Assembly (NCBI RefSeq): GCF_000715075.1
Contig: NC_134096.1
Coordinates: 116,124,698 to 116,188,697 of the forward strand
Direction: 5' to 3'
DNA from: Nicotiana tabacum
Taxonomy: Eukaryota > Streptophyta > Magnoliopsida > Solanales > Solanaceae
DNA length: 64,000 bases
Under the pieces are notes generated by a model. The model saw only the letters and a list, made by a program, of their open reading frames with translations. It was not told the origin of the DNA and ran no database searches. Within the stretch, counting starts at the first letter, position 1. Each line of letters opens with the position of its first letter. Of the stretch, positions 45,345 to 55,960 are shown in pieces. The translations under genes and the position numbers were made by a program.

Positions 45345-45587
45345 TGACCAAGCATTGGTTATAGGCCCAAGGTATTAAAGCCATTGGTTGCATTAATGCA
45401 ACCATCCCCCCTATGATTTATAATGAGACAAACTTGCCCAGTAAGTTCTAGGAAAGTCACGGCAAGCATGACTTTCTAATCCGGATACATTTAATTTGAA
45501 ATTTGAATAAGCAATGATTACATTTCGACAACATTCAATCATCTATAGTGAATAGTACAGACATGTGGGGCCCACTTTTAAAAATGC

Positions 45588-45621
45588 GCGTCCATCCGGT
45601 AATATTATAACGGATGGACGC
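45588..45621. other. Geminiviral origin hairpin 5
   Basis: Perfect stem; nonanucleotide on the minus strand at 45599-45607. Confidence 0.88.
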
Positions 45622-45744
45622 CACGTGTGTGAACTGGATCAATAAGGCTATTAAGGGTTCTAGTATATATGGTACTCTTGTCTCCAATTCATTTAACCAA
45701 GTTGAAGGGAGCTCTGATTCGGAGACCTCACTCTTATTACAAAT

Positions 45745-46373
45745 ATACCACCGTCTAAAAAATTTAGAATTCAAGGCAAGAATTATTTCTTGACTTAGCC
45801 CCACCGTTCTCTTACAAAAGACGAAGCTCTTACACAGTGACAAAATATTTCTACCCCAGTAAATAAATTATTTATTAGGGTTTCCAGAGAATTACACGAA
45901 GATAGGGAACCTCATCTCCATGTGCTCATCCAATTTGAAGGCAAGTATGTATGCACCAACAATAGAGCATTCGACCTCACTTCCCCAACCAGGTCAGCAC
46001 ATTACCATCCGAACATTCAGGGAGCTAAGTCCTCCTCCGATGTTAAAACATACGTGGAGAAAGACGGAGACTTCATTGATTTTGGAGTTTTCCAAATCGA
46101 TGGTAGATCAAGTAGAGGAGGTTTCCAATCTGCCAAAGATTCATACGCAAAGGCCATTAATTCAGGATCCACCATTAATGCCCTTAAAATATTAATGTAG
46201 GAACATCCCAGAGATTATATTAGAGATTTAGATAAATTAAGGGCTAATTTAGATAGACATTTCTGCCCTCCTAAACAACTATTTATTTCAAAATGGGACC
46301 CACAAAGCTATGTGGTCCCAGATGATATAGAGAAATGGTTAGGTGAGGTTTTCGAAGACCCCTCTGCGAGGCC
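45745..46373 (+). pseudogene. Rep copy 6 (start lost, several stops, 3' end replaced)
   Basis: The start codon is ATA; stops lie at codons 18, 32 and 152. After 'gcgaggcc' (46373) the Walker region is absent and a 62-bp sequence not found in standard units follows (46374-46435). This is the second structural class, shared with unit 8. Confidence 0.85.
45920..46195 (+). pseudogene. C4 frame in unit 6, start lost
   Basis: The C4 ATG is ATA; the open part begins at the internal Met7, which removes the myristoylation signal. Confidence 0.55.
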
Positions 46374-46412
46374 GTCACACATGACGAAGCCTTGACGTTT
46401 CACCTGAAAACG

Positions 46413-46712
46413 TCAATGCTTATCATCAGGAATATAGTTAAGCCTAGTGATATGTTGTACAGAAGAAAATATATCACGGAAGGCAGGTAGTGTTCCATTG
46501 GGCTCTTGGTCTACTACCACGGCCCAAAACACTCTATAGCTACAGGGGGTCATAGATGCTGCAATATCTATTTCCCCCCAAAATCGAAAAAACATGGACT
46601 CAATTAAGTCCACATCAGACTCACGCTGATTCTGGGCCAGGCCCAGAGTAAGCCCATCTAATAAATTCACAGACCCAGCATTGGTTATAGGCCCAAAGAC
46701 AGTACTGGTCAA
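46413..46712 (-). pseudogene. Longer coat-protein-like frame, unit 6
   Basis: This virion-sense frame extends beyond the standard fragment at both ends: STVFGPITNAGSVNLLDG at the start (first codon TTG, no ATG) and LNYIPDDKH at the end, where it runs into the 62-bp class-specific DNA. It then meets a stop. Confidence 0.45.
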
Positions 46713-46851
46713 GTTCTAGGAAAGTCACGGCAACCATGACTTTCTAATCCGGATACATTTAATTTCAAATTTGAATATGCAATGATTACATTCAACATTC
46801 AATCATCTACAGTGAATAGTACAGACATGTGGGGCCCACTTTTAAAAATGC

Positions 46852-46885
46852 GCATCCATCAGGTAATATTATAACGGATGGACGC
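46852..46885. other. Geminiviral origin hairpin 6 (weakened stem)
   Basis: Left arm gcatccatcag carries two changes that break pairing; nonanucleotide on the minus strand intact at 46863-46871. Confidence 0.85.
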
Positions 46886-47008
46886 CACGCGTGTGAACTG
46901 GATCAATAAGGCTATTAAGGGTTCTAGTATATATGGTACTCCAGTCTCCAATTCATTTCACCAAGTTGAAGGGAGCTCTGATTCTGAAACCTCACTCTTA
47001 TTACAAAT

Positions 47009-47269
47009 ATGCCACCGTCTAAAAAATTTAGAATTCAATCCAAGAATTATTTCTTGACTTATCCCGACCGTTCTCTTACAAAAGACGAAGCTCTTACACA
47101 GTTATAAAATATTTCTACCCCAGTAAATAAATTATTTATTAGGGTTTCCAGAGAATTACATGATGATGGGGAACCTCATCTCCATGTGCTCAAGGAGGTT
47201 GCCAATCTGCCAACGATTCATACGCAAAGGCCATTAATTTAGGATCCACCATTAATGCCCTTAAAATAT
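47009..47269 (+). pseudogene. Rep copy 7, in a 495-bp mini-unit
   Basis: Has the same stop at codon 33 and the same 187-bp deletion as copy 1. At 'ttaaaatatg' (47269) Rep jumps to the intergenic region before the next hairpin, removing the Rep C-half and the whole coat-protein-like region. The join shares about 6 bases ('aatatg') between both sides, a microhomology deletion. Confidence 0.85.
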
Positions 47270-47346
47270 GTAATGATTACATTCCGACAACATTCAATCA
47301 TCTACAGCGAATAGTACAGACATGTGGGGCCCACTTTTAAAAATGC

Positions 47347-47380
47347 TTGTCCATCCGGTAATATTATAACGGATGGACGC
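47347..47380. other. Geminiviral origin hairpin 7 (shortened stem)
   Basis: Left arm reads gcttgtccatccg, so only the inner ~9 bp pair; nonanucleotide on the minus strand at 47358-47366. Same arm change as hairpin 8. Confidence 0.85.
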
Positions 47381-47503
47381 CACGTGTGTGAACTGGATCA
47401 ATAAGGCTATTAAGGGTTCTAGTATATATGGTACTCTAGTCTCCAATTCATTTCACCAAGTTGAAGGGAGCTCTGATTTGGATACCTCACTCTTATTACA
47501 AAT

Positions 47504-48132
47504 ATGCCACCGTCTAAAAAATTTGGAATTCAAGCCAAGAATTATTTCTTGACTTATCGCCACAGTTCTCTTACAAAAGACGAAGCTCTTACACAGTTAC
47601 AAAATATTTCTACCCCAGTAAATAAATTATTTATTAGGGTTTCCAGAGAATTACACGAAGATGGGGAACCTCATCTCCATGTGCTCATCCAATTCGAAGG
47701 CAAGTAAGTCTGCACCAACAATAGAGCATTCGACCTCACTTCCCCAACCAGGTCAGCACATTTCCATCCGAACATTCAGGGAGCTAAGTCCTCCTCCGAT
47801 GTTAAAACATACGTGGAGAAAGACGGAGACTTCATTGATTTTGGAGTTTTCCAAATCGATGGCAGATCAAGTAGAGTAGGTTGCCAATCTGCCAACGATT
47901 CATACGCAAAGGCCATTAATTCAGGATCCACCATTAATGCCCTTAAAATATTAATGGAGGAACAGCCCAGAGATTATATTAGAGATTTAGATAAATTAAG
48001 GGCTAATTTAGATAGACATTTCTGCCCTCCTAAACAACTATTTATTTCAAAATGGGATCCACAAAGCTATGTGGTCCCAGATGATATAAAGCAATGGTTA
48101 GGTGAGGTTTTCGAAGACCCATCTGCGAGGCC
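47504..48132 (+). pseudogene. Rep copy 8 (nonsense at codon 68, 3' end replaced)
   Basis: Tyr68 is TAA; from 47813 the frame is open again. Ends like copy 6 at 'gcgaggcc' and is followed by the class-specific 62 bp at 48133-48194. Confidence 0.85.
47661..47879 (+). pseudogene. C4 frame in unit 8, truncated at codon 73
   Basis: MGNLISMC start kept; a G-to-T change makes TAG at codon 73. Confidence 0.6.
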
Positions 48133-48471
48133 GTCACACATGACGAGGCCTTGACGTTTCACCTGAAAACGTCTATGCTTATCATCAGGGATATAGTTAA
48201 GCCCAGTGATATCTTGTACAGAAGAAAATATATCACGGAAGGCAGGTAGTGTTCCATTGGGCTCCTGGTCCACTACCACGGCCCAAAATACTCTATAGCT
48301 GCGGGGGGTCATAGATGCTACAGTATCTAGTTCCCACCAAAATCGAAAAAACATGGACTCAATTAAGTCCACATCAGACTCACGCTGATTCTGGGCCAGG
48401 CCCAGAGTAAGCCCATTTAATAAATTCACAAACCCACCATTGGTTATAGGCCCAAAGACAGTACTGGTCAA
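48067..48471 (-). pseudogene. Longest coat-protein-like frame (134 codons), unit 8
   Basis: Virion-sense frame from TTG at 48471 with STVFGPITNGGFVNLLNG, the common core (FFRFWWELDTVASMTPRSYR), then beyond the point where standard units stop: [19 protein letters not shown]. The basic RRFQVKRQ after the IF block is what a coat-protein core would be expected to have, and supports that identity. The last ~20 codons are antisense Rep DNA, i.e. read-through. No ATG. Confidence 0.5.
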
Positions 48472-48614
48472 GTTCTAGGAAAGTCACGGCAAGCATGACT
48501 TTCTAATCCGGATACATTTAATTTGAAATTTGAATATGTAATGATTACATTCCGACAACATTCAATCATCTACAGCGAATAGTACAGACATGTGGGGCCC
48601 ACTTTTAAAAATGC

Positions 48615-48648
48615 TTGTCCATCCGGTAATATTATAACGGATGGACGC
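48615..48648. other. Geminiviral origin hairpin 8 (shortened stem)
   Basis: Left arm gcttgtccatccg; nonanucleotide on the minus strand at 48626-48634. The adjacent G-box is changed to CACGGGTG. Confidence 0.85.
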
Positions 48649-48771
48649 CACGGGTGTGAACTGGATCAATAAGGCTATTAAGGGTTCTAGTATATATGGT
48701 ACTCCAGTCTCCAATTCATTTCACCAAGTTGAAGGGAGCTCTGATTTGGATACCTCACTCTTATTACAAAT

Positions 48772-49611
48772 ATGCCACCGTCTAAAAAATTTAGAATTCA
48801 AGCCAAGAATTATTTCTTGACTTATCGCCACAGTTCTCTTACAAAAGACGAAGCTCTTACACAGTTACAAAATATTTCTACCCCAGTAAATAAATTATTA
48901 ATTAGGGTTTCCAGAGAATTACACGAAGATAGGGAACCTCATCTCCATGTGCTCATCCAATTCGAAGGCAAGTATGTCTGCACCAACAATAGAGCATTCG
49001 ACCTCTCTTCCCCAACCAGGTCAGCACATTTCCATCCGAACATTCAGGGAGCTAAGTCCTCCTCCGATGTTAAAACATACGTGGAGAAAGACGGAGACTT
49101 CATTGATTTTGGAGTTTTCCAAATCGATGGCAGATTAAGTAGAGGAGGTTGCCAATCTGCCAACGATTCATACGCAAAGGCCATTAATTCAGGATCCACC
49201 ATTAACGCCCTTAAAATATTAATGGAGGAACAGCCTATAGATTATATTAGAAATTTAGATAAACTAAGGGCTAATTTAGATAGACATTTCTGCCCTCCTA
49301 AACATCTACTTATTTCAAAATGGGACCCACAAAGCTATGTGGTCCCAGATGGTATAGAGCAATGATTAGGTGAGGTTTTCGAAGACCCATCTGCGAGGCC
49401 AGTGAAGAATAATAGTAGTGACAGACCATTGAGTCTGATACTGGAGGGGCCAAGCAGAACAGGTAAGACTGCTTGGGCCAGATCATTAGGCGTTCATAAT
49501 TATATTAGTGGTCATTTAGATTTTAATGCAAAATCTTATTCCAATAATGTAACTTATAACGTCATTGATGACATATCCCTAATAAGAGTGAGGTCTCTGA
49601 ATCAGAGCTAG
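48772..49611 (+). pseudogene. Rep copy 9 (nonsense at codon 198)
   Basis: Open for 197 codons with nuclease motifs; Trp198 is TGA. From 49402 the remainder (Walker A, Walker B) is open. Confidence 0.85.
48947..49138 (+). pseudogene. C4 frame in unit 9, start lost and truncated
   Basis: ATG changed to ATA as in unit 6; open only from internal Met7, and stops 63 codons later. Confidence 0.55.
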
Positions 49612-49844
49612 TTAAGCCCAGTGATATCTTGTACAGAAGAAAATATATCACGGAAGGCAGGTAGTGTTCCATTGGGCTCCTGGTCCACTACCACGGCCCA
49701 AAACACTCTATAGCTATGGGGGGTCATAGATGCTGCAGTATCTAGTTCCCCCCAAAATCAAAAAAATATGGACTCAATTAAGTCCACATCAGACTCACGC
49801 TGATTCTTGGCCAGGCCCAGAGTAAGCCCATTTAATAAATTCAC
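49608..49844 (-). pseudogene. Coat-protein-like fragment, copy 9 (nonsense)
   Basis: The Arg codon in FFRFWGE is TGA. Confidence 0.45.
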
Positions 49845-50085
49845 AGACCCAGCATTGGTTATAGGCCCAAGGTATTGAAGCCATTGGTTACATTAATGCA
49901 ACCCCTCCCTATGATTTATAATGTGACAAACTTGCCCAGCAAGTTCTAGGAAAGTCACGGCAAGCATGACTTTCTAATCCGGATACATTTAATTTGAAAT
50001 TTGAATATGCAATGATTACATTCCGACAACATTCAATCATCTACAGTGAATAGTACATACATGTAGGGCCCATTTTTAAAAATGC

Positions 50086-50119
50086 GCATCCATCCGGTAA
50101 TATTATAACGGATGGACGC
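50086..50119. other. Geminiviral origin hairpin 9
   Basis: One G-to-A change in the left arm (gcatccatccg); nonanucleotide on the minus strand at 50097-50105. Confidence 0.87.
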
Positions 50120-50242
50120 CACGTGTGTGAACTGGATCAATAAGGCTATTAAGGGTTCCAGTATATATGGTACTCCAGTCTCCAATTCATTTCACCAAGT
50201 TGAAGGAAGCTCTGATTCGGAGACCTCACTCTTATTACAAAT

Positions 50243-51082
50243 ATGCCACCGTCTAAAAAATTTAGAATTCAAGCTAAGAATTATTTCATGACTTATCCCC
50301 ACCGTTCTCTTACAAAAGACGAAGCTCTTACACAGTTACAAAATATTTCTACCCCAGTAAATAAAGTATTTATTAGGGTTTCCAGAGAATTACACGAAGA
50401 TGGGGAACCTCATCTCCATGTGCTCATCCAATTCGAAGGCAAGTATGTCTGCACCAACAATAGAACATTCGACCTCACTTCCCCAACCAGGTCATCACAT
50501 TTCCATCCGAACATTCAGGGAGCTAAGTCCTCCTCCGATGTTAAAACATACGTGGAGAAAGACGGAGACTTCATTGATTTTGGAGTTTTCCAAATCGATG
50601 GCAGATCAAGTAGGGGAGGTTGCCAATCTGCCAACGATTCATACGCAAAGGCCATTAATTCAGGATCAACCATTAATGCCCTTAAAATATTAATGGAGGA
50701 ACAGCCCAGAGATTATATTAGAGATTTAGATAAATTAAGGGCTAATTTATATAGACATTATTCCCCTCCTAAACAACTATTAATTTCAAAATGGGACCCA
50801 CAAAGCTATGTGGTCCCAGATGATATAGAGCAATGGTTAGGTGAGGTTTTTGAAGAACCATCTGCGAGGCCAGTGAAGAATAATAGTAGTGACAGACCAT
50901 TGAGTCTGATATTGGAGGGGCCAAGCAGAACAGGTAAGACTGCTTGGGCCAGATCATTAGGCGTTCATAATTATATTATTGGTCATTTAGATTTTAATGC
51001 AAAATCTTATTCCAATTATGTAACTTATAACGTTATTGATGACATATCCCTAATAAGAGTGAGGTCTCCGAATCAGAGCTAG
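50243..51082 (+). CDS. Rep copy 10, open 279-codon frame
   Basis: Open throughout with motif I (here FMTYP), HLH, YVEK, Walker A GPSRTGKT and Walker B VIDDIS all preserved. Private changes include [10 protein letters not shown] (the usual Cys174 is Pro-shifted context with Ser) and IIGHLD. The Val42 and Thr74/Ser84 variants are shared with copies 16 and 18 of the inverted half, linking the two halves. Confidence 0.8.
   Translation: MPPSKKFRIQAKNYFMTYPHRSLTKDEALTQLQNISTPVNKVFIRVSRELHEDGEPHLHVLIQFEGKYVCTNNRTFDLTSPTRSSHFHPNIQGAKSSSDVKTYVEKDGDFIDFGVFQIDGRSSRGGCQSANDSYAKAINSGSTINALKILMEEQPRDYIRDLDKLRANLYRHYSPPKQLLISKWDPQSYVVPDDIEQWLGEVFEEPSARPVKNNSSDRPLSLILEGPSRTGKTAWARSLGVHNYIIGHLDFNAKSYSNYVTYNVIDDISLIRVRSPNQS
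50400..50693 (+). CDS. C4 frame within Rep copy 10 (97 codons)
   Basis: Complete; reads [12 protein letters not shown] where most copies have PGQH. Confidence 0.65.
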   Translation: MGNLISMCSSNSKASMSAPTIEHSTSLPQPGHHISIRTFRELSPPPMLKHTWRKTETSLILEFSKSMADQVGEVANLPTIHTQRPLIQDQPLMPLKY

Positions 51083-51314
51083 TTAAGCCCAGTGATATCT
51101 TGTACAGAAGAAAATATATCACGGAAGGCAGGTAGTGTTCCATTGGGCTCCTGGTCCACTACCACGGCCCAAAACACTCTATAGCTACGGGGGTCATAGA
51201 TGCTGCAGTATCTAGTTCCCCCCAAAATCGAAAAAACATGGACTCAATTAAGTCCACATTAGACTCATGTTGATTCAGGGCCAGGCCCAGAGTAAGCCCA
51301 TTTAATAAATTCAC
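51079..51314 (-). pseudogene. Coat-protein-like fragment, copy 10 (frameshift)
   Basis: One G is missing from the G-run near 51189, breaking the frame. Confidence 0.45.
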
Positions 51315-51559
51315 AGACCCAGCATTGGTTATAGGCCCAAGGTATTGAAGCCATTGGTTACATTAATGCAACCCCTCCCTATCTATGATTTATAATGTGA
51401 CAAACTTGCCCAGTAAGTTCTAGGAAAGTCACGGCAAGCATGACTTTCTAATCCAGATACATTTAATTTGAAATTTGAATATGCAATGATTACATTCCGA
51501 CAACATTCAATCATCTACAGTGAATAGTACAGACATGTGGAGCCCAGTTTTAAAAATGC

Positions 51560-51593
51560 GCGTCCATCCGGTAATATTATAACGGATGGACGC
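51560..51593. other. Geminiviral origin hairpin 10
   Basis: Perfect stem; nonanucleotide on the minus strand at 51571-51579. Confidence 0.88.
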
Positions 51594-51716
51594 CACGTAT
51601 GTGAATTGGATCAATAAGGCTATTAAGGGTTCTAGTATATATGGTACTCCAGTCTCCAATTCATTTTACCAAGTTGAAGGGAGCTCTGATTCGGAGACCT
51701 CACTCTTATTAAAAAT

Positions 51717-52549
51717 ATGCCACCGTCTAAAAAATTTAGAATTCAAGCCAAGAATTATTTCTTGACTTATCCCCACCGTTGTCTTACAAAAGACGAAGCT
51801 CTTACACAGTTACAAAATATTTTTACCCCAGTAAATAAATTATTTATTAGGATTTCCAGAGAATTACACGAAGATGGGGAACCTCATCTCCATGTGCTCA
51901 TCCAATTCGAAGGCAAGTATGTCTGTACCAACAATAGAGCATTCGACCTCACTTCCCCAACCAGGTCAGCACATTTCCATCCGAACAATCAGGGAGCTAA
52001 GTCCTCCTCCGATGTTAAAACATACGTGGAGAAAGACGGAGACTTCATTGATTTTGGAGTTTTCCAAATCGATGGCAGATCAAGTAGAGGAGGTTGCCAA
52101 TCTGCAAACAATTCATACGCAAAGGCCATTAATTCAGGATCCACCATTGATGCCCTTAAAATATTAATGGAGGAACAGCCCAGAGATTCTATTAGAGATT
52201 TAGATAAATTAAGGGCTAATTTAGATAGATTTTCTTCCCTCCTAAACAACTATTTATTTCAAAATGGGACCCACAAAGCTATGTGGTCCCAGATGATATA
52301 GAGCAATGGTTAGGTGAGGTTTTCGAAGACCCATCTGCGAGGCCAGTGAAGAATAATAGTAGTGACAGACCATTGAGTCTGATACTAGAGGGGCCAAGCA
52401 GAACAGGTAAGACTGCTTGGGCCAGATCATTATGCGTTCATAATTATATTAGTGGTCATTTAGATTTTAATGCAAAATCTTATTCCAATAATGTAACTTA
52501 TAACGTCATTGATGACATATCCCTAATAAGAGTGAGGTCTCCGAATTAG
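51717..52549 (+). pseudogene. Rep copy 11 (frameshift near codon 170)
   Basis: Open to ~52225; a small deletion at 'agatagattttc' shifts the frame. Walker A and B are readable in the second frame (52283-52549), which ends early at TAG (CAG changed). Confidence 0.85.
51874..52167 (+). CDS. C4 frame within Rep copy 11 (97 codons)
   Basis: Complete; Val for Ala near residue 18. Confidence 0.65.
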   Translation: MGNLISMCSSNSKASMSVPTIEHSTSLPQPGQHISIRTIRELSPPPMLKHTWRKTETSLILEFSKSMADQVEEVANLQTIHTQRPLIQDPPLMPLKY

Positions 52550-52551
52550 AG

Positions 52552-52787
52552 CTAGTTAAGCCCAGTAATATCTTGTACAGAAGAAAATATATCATGGAAG
52601 GCAGGTAGTGTTCCATTGGGCTACTGGTCCACTACCACAGCCCAAAACACTCTATAGCTACGTGGGGTCATAGATGCTGCAGTATCTAGTTCCCCCCAAA
52701 ATCGAAAAAAATGGACTCAATTAAGTCCACATCAGACTCACGCTGATTCTGGGCCAGGCCCAGAGTAAGCCCATTTAATAAATTCAC
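52552..52787 (-). pseudogene. Coat-protein-like fragment, copy 11 (frameshift)
   Basis: A base is missing at 'cgaaaaaaatgg' (52703-52714), breaking the frame at FFRF. Confidence 0.45.
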
Positions 52788-53029
52788 AGACCCAGCATTG
52801 GTTATAGGCCCAAGGTATTGAAGCCATTGGTTGCATTAATGCAACCACCCCCCCATGATATATAATGTGACAAACATGCCCAGCAAGTTCTAGGAAAGTC
52901 ACGGCAAGCATGACTTTCTAATCCGGATACATTTAATTTGAAATTTGAATATGCAATGATTACATTCCGACAACATTCAATCATCTACAGTGAATAGTAC
53001 AGACATGTGGGGCCCACTTTTAAAAATGC

Positions 53030-53063
53030 GCGTCTATCCGGTAATATTATAACGGATGGACGC
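53030..53063. other. Geminiviral origin hairpin 11
   Basis: Left arm gcgtctatccg gives one G-U pair; nonanucleotide on the minus strand at 53041-53049. Confidence 0.87.
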
Positions 53064-53186
53064 CACGTGTGTGAACTGGATCAATAAGGCTATTAAGGGT
53101 TCTAGTATATATGGTACTCCAGTCTCCAATTCATTTCACCAAGTTGAAGGGAGCTCTGATTCGGAGACCTCACTCTTATTACAAAT

Positions 53187-53839
53187 ATGCCACCGTCTAA
53201 AAAATTTAGAATTTAAGCCAAGAATTATTTCTTGACTTATCCCCACTGTTCTCTTACAAAAGACGAAGCTCTTACACAGTTACAAAATATTTCTACCCCA
53301 GTAAATAAATTATTTATTAGGGTTACCAGAGAATTACACGAAGATGGGGAACCTCATCTCCATGTGCTAAAGGAGGTTGCTAATCTGCCAACGATTCATA
53401 CTCAAAGGCCATTAATTCAGGATCCACCATTAATGCCCTTAAAATATTAATGGAGGAACAGCCCAGAGATTATATTAGAGATTTAGATAAATTAAGGGCT
53501 AATTTAGATAGACATTTCTGCCCTCCTAAACAATTATTTATTTCAAAATGGGACCCACAAAGCTATGTGGTCCCAGATGATATAGAGCAATGGTTAGGTG
53601 AGGTTTTCGAAAACCCATCTCCAAGGCCAGTGAAGAATAATAGTAGTGACAGACCATTGAGTCTGATACTGGAGGGGCCAAGCAGAACAGGTAAGACTGC
53701 TTGGGCCAGATCATTAGGCGTTCATAATTATATTAGTGGTCATTTAGATTTTAATGCAAAATCTTATTCCAATAATGTAACTTATAACGTCATTGATGAC
53801 ATATCCCTAATAAGAGTGAGGTCTCCGAATCAGAGCTAG
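53187..53839 (+). pseudogene. Rep copy 12 (nonsense at codon 10, 187-bp deletion)
   Basis: Gln10 is TAA. The 187-bp deletion at the same bases as copies 1, 7 and 14 joins Rep codon ~61 to the C4 tail frame. 53450-53839 keeps Walker A and B open. Confidence 0.85.
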
Positions 53840-54072
53840 TTAAGCCTAGTGATATCTTGTACAGAAGAAAATATATCACGGAAGGCAGGTAGTGTTCCAT
53901 TGGGCTCCTGGTCCACTACCACGGCCCAAAATACTCTATAGCTGCGGGGGGTCATAGATGCTACAGTATCTAGTTCCCACCAAAATCGAAAAAACATGGA
54001 CTCAATTAAGTCCACATCAGACTCACGCTGATTCTGGGCCAGGCCTAGAGTAAGCCCATTTAATAAATTCAC
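53836..54072 (-). pseudogene. Coat-protein-like fragment, copy 12
   Basis: 78 codons, no ATG; shares FWWELDTVASM with unit 8, so the 3' half of unit 12 is related to unit 8. Confidence 0.45.
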
Positions 54073-54315
54073 AGACCCAGCATTGGTTATAGGCCCAAGG
54101 TATTGAAGCCATTGGTTGCATTAATGCAACCACCCCTCCATTGATATATAATGTGACAAACATGCCCAGTAAGTTCTAGGAAAGTCACGGCAAGCATGAC
54201 TTTCTAATACGGATACATTTAATTTGAAATTTGAATATGCAATGATTACATTCCGACAACATTCAATCATCTACAGTGAATAGTACAGACATGTGGGGCC
54301 CACTTTTAAAAATGC

Positions 54316-54349
54316 GCGTCCATCCGGTAATATTATAACGGATGGACGC
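54316..54349. other. Geminiviral origin hairpin 12
   Basis: Perfect stem; nonanucleotide on the minus strand at 54327-54335. Last hairpin before the inversion. Confidence 0.88.
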
Positions 54350-54472
54350 CACGTGTATGAACTGGATCAATAAGGCTATTAAGGGTTCTAGTATATATGG
54401 TACTCCAGTCTCCAATTCATTTCACCAAGTTGAAGGGAGCTCTGATTCGGAGACCTCACTCTTATTACAAAT

Positions 54473-55170
54473 ATGCCACCGTCTAAAAAATTTAGAATTC
54501 AAGCCAAGAATTATTTCTTGACTTATCCCCACCATTCTCTTACAAAAGACGAAGCTCTTACACAGTTACAAAATATTTCTACCCCAGTAAATAAATTATT
54601 TATTAGGATTTCCAGAGAATTACACGAAGATGGGGAACCTCATCTCCATGTGCTCATCCAATTCGAAGGCAAGTATGTCTGCACCAACAATAGAGCATTC
54701 GACCTCACTTCCCCAACCAGGTTAGCACATTTCCATCCGAACATTTAGGCAGCTAAGTCCTCCTCCGATGTTAAAACATACGTGGAGAAAGACGGAGACT
54801 TCATTGATTTTGGAGTTTTCCAAATCGATGGCAGATCAAGTAGAGGAGGTTGCCAATCTGCCAACGATTCATACGCAAAGGCCATTAATTCAGGATCCAC
54901 CATTAATGCCCTTAAAATATTAATGGAGGAATAGCCCAGAGATTATATTAGAGATTTAGATAAATTAAGGGCTAATTTAGATAGACATTTCTGCCCTCCT
55001 AAATAACTATTTATTTCAAAATGGGACCCACAAAGCTATGTGGTCCCAGATGATATAGAGCAATGGTTAGGTGAGGTTTTCGAAGACCCATCTGCGAGGC
55101 CAGTGAAGAATAATAGTAGTGACAGACCATTAAGTCTGATACTGGAGGGGCCAAGCAGAACAGGTAAGAC
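54473..55170 (+). pseudogene. Rep copy 13, cut at the inversion junction
   Basis: Stops at codons 92, 154 and 178. Sequence ends at 'caggtaagac' (55170) inside Walker A, where the junction patchwork starts. Its C4 frame (ATG 54630) stops early at a TAG. Confidence 0.85.
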
Positions 55171-55317
55171 TACATTATCCCTAATAATGTAACTTTAGTC
55201 TTTGCGTATGAATCGTTGAATGGTCGCCAACCATTTAATGGGACCCATTCAACGATTCATACGCAACGATTACATTATCCCTAATAATGTAACTTTAGTC
55301 TTTGCGTATGAATCGTT
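55171..55317. repeat. Inversion junction: patchwork of short Rep-derived repeats
   Basis: A 47-bp segment (55171-55217) is repeated directly at 55271-55317. Between them, 55245-55264 is the reverse complement of 55204-55222 within one mismatch, so the middle can fold into a ~20-bp hairpin. Words such as 'tgcgtatgaatcgtt' and 'ccctaata' / 'aataatgtaactt' are copies of different parts of Rep in either direction. It links Rep 13 (+) to Rep 14 (-). Confidence 0.8.
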
Positions 55318-55803
55318 CCAGTATCAGACTCAATGGACTGTCAATACTATTATTCTTCACTGGCCTCGCAGATGGGTCTTCGAAAACCTCACCTAACCAT
55401 TGCTCTATATCATCTGGGACCACATAGCTTTGTGGGTCCCATTTTGAAATAAATAGTTGTTTAGGAGGGCAGAAATGTCTATCTAAATTAGCCCTTAATT
55501 TATCTAAATCTCTAATATAATCTCTGGGCTGTTCCTCCATTAATATTTTAAGGGCATTAATGGTGGATCCTGAATTAATGGCCTTTGCGTATGAATCGTT
55601 GGCAGATTGGCAACCTCCTTGAGCACATGGAGATGAGGTTCCCCATCTTCGTGTAATTCTCTGGAAACCCTAATAAATAATTTATTTACTGGGGTAGAAA
55701 TATTTTGTAACTGTGTAAGAGCTTCGTCTTTTGTAAGAGAACGGTGGGGATAAGTCAAGAAATAATTCTTGGCTTGAATTCTATATTTTTTAGACGGTGG
55801 CAT
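55318..55803 (-). pseudogene. Rep copy 14 (inverted, 187-bp deletion, 3' end cut)
   Basis: From ATG 55803 an 87-codon frame is open to 55540: Rep residues 1-60 fused by the 187-bp deletion to the C-terminal ~27 residues of the C4 frame ([17 protein letters not shown]). 55540-55318 holds the Rep linker up to LILE, just before Walker A, then the junction. Confidence 0.85.
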
Positions 55804-55926
55804 ATTTGTAATAAGAGTGAGGTCTCCGAATCAGAGCTCCCTTCAACTTGGTGAAATGAATTGGAGACTGGAGTACCATATATACTAGAACCCTTAATTG
55901 CCTTATTGATCCAGTTCACACACGTG

Positions 55927-55960
55927 GCATCCATCCGTTATAATATTACCGGATGGACGC
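55927..55960. other. Geminiviral origin hairpin 13 (first of inverted half)
   Basis: Left arm gcatccatccg; TAATATTAC now on the plus strand at 55941-55949. Confidence 0.87.

Noticed and set aside
48133..48194. Class-specific 62 bp as host filler DNA
   Set aside because: It is shared by units 6 and 8 and continues the virion-sense open frame, so viral origin is more likely, though not proven.
55171..55960. Orientation switch produced by Rep flipping between its flanking inverted repeats
   Set aside because: In the right half the hairpin, leader and coat-like frame are all inverted together with Rep, so whole units, not just Rep, changed direction.
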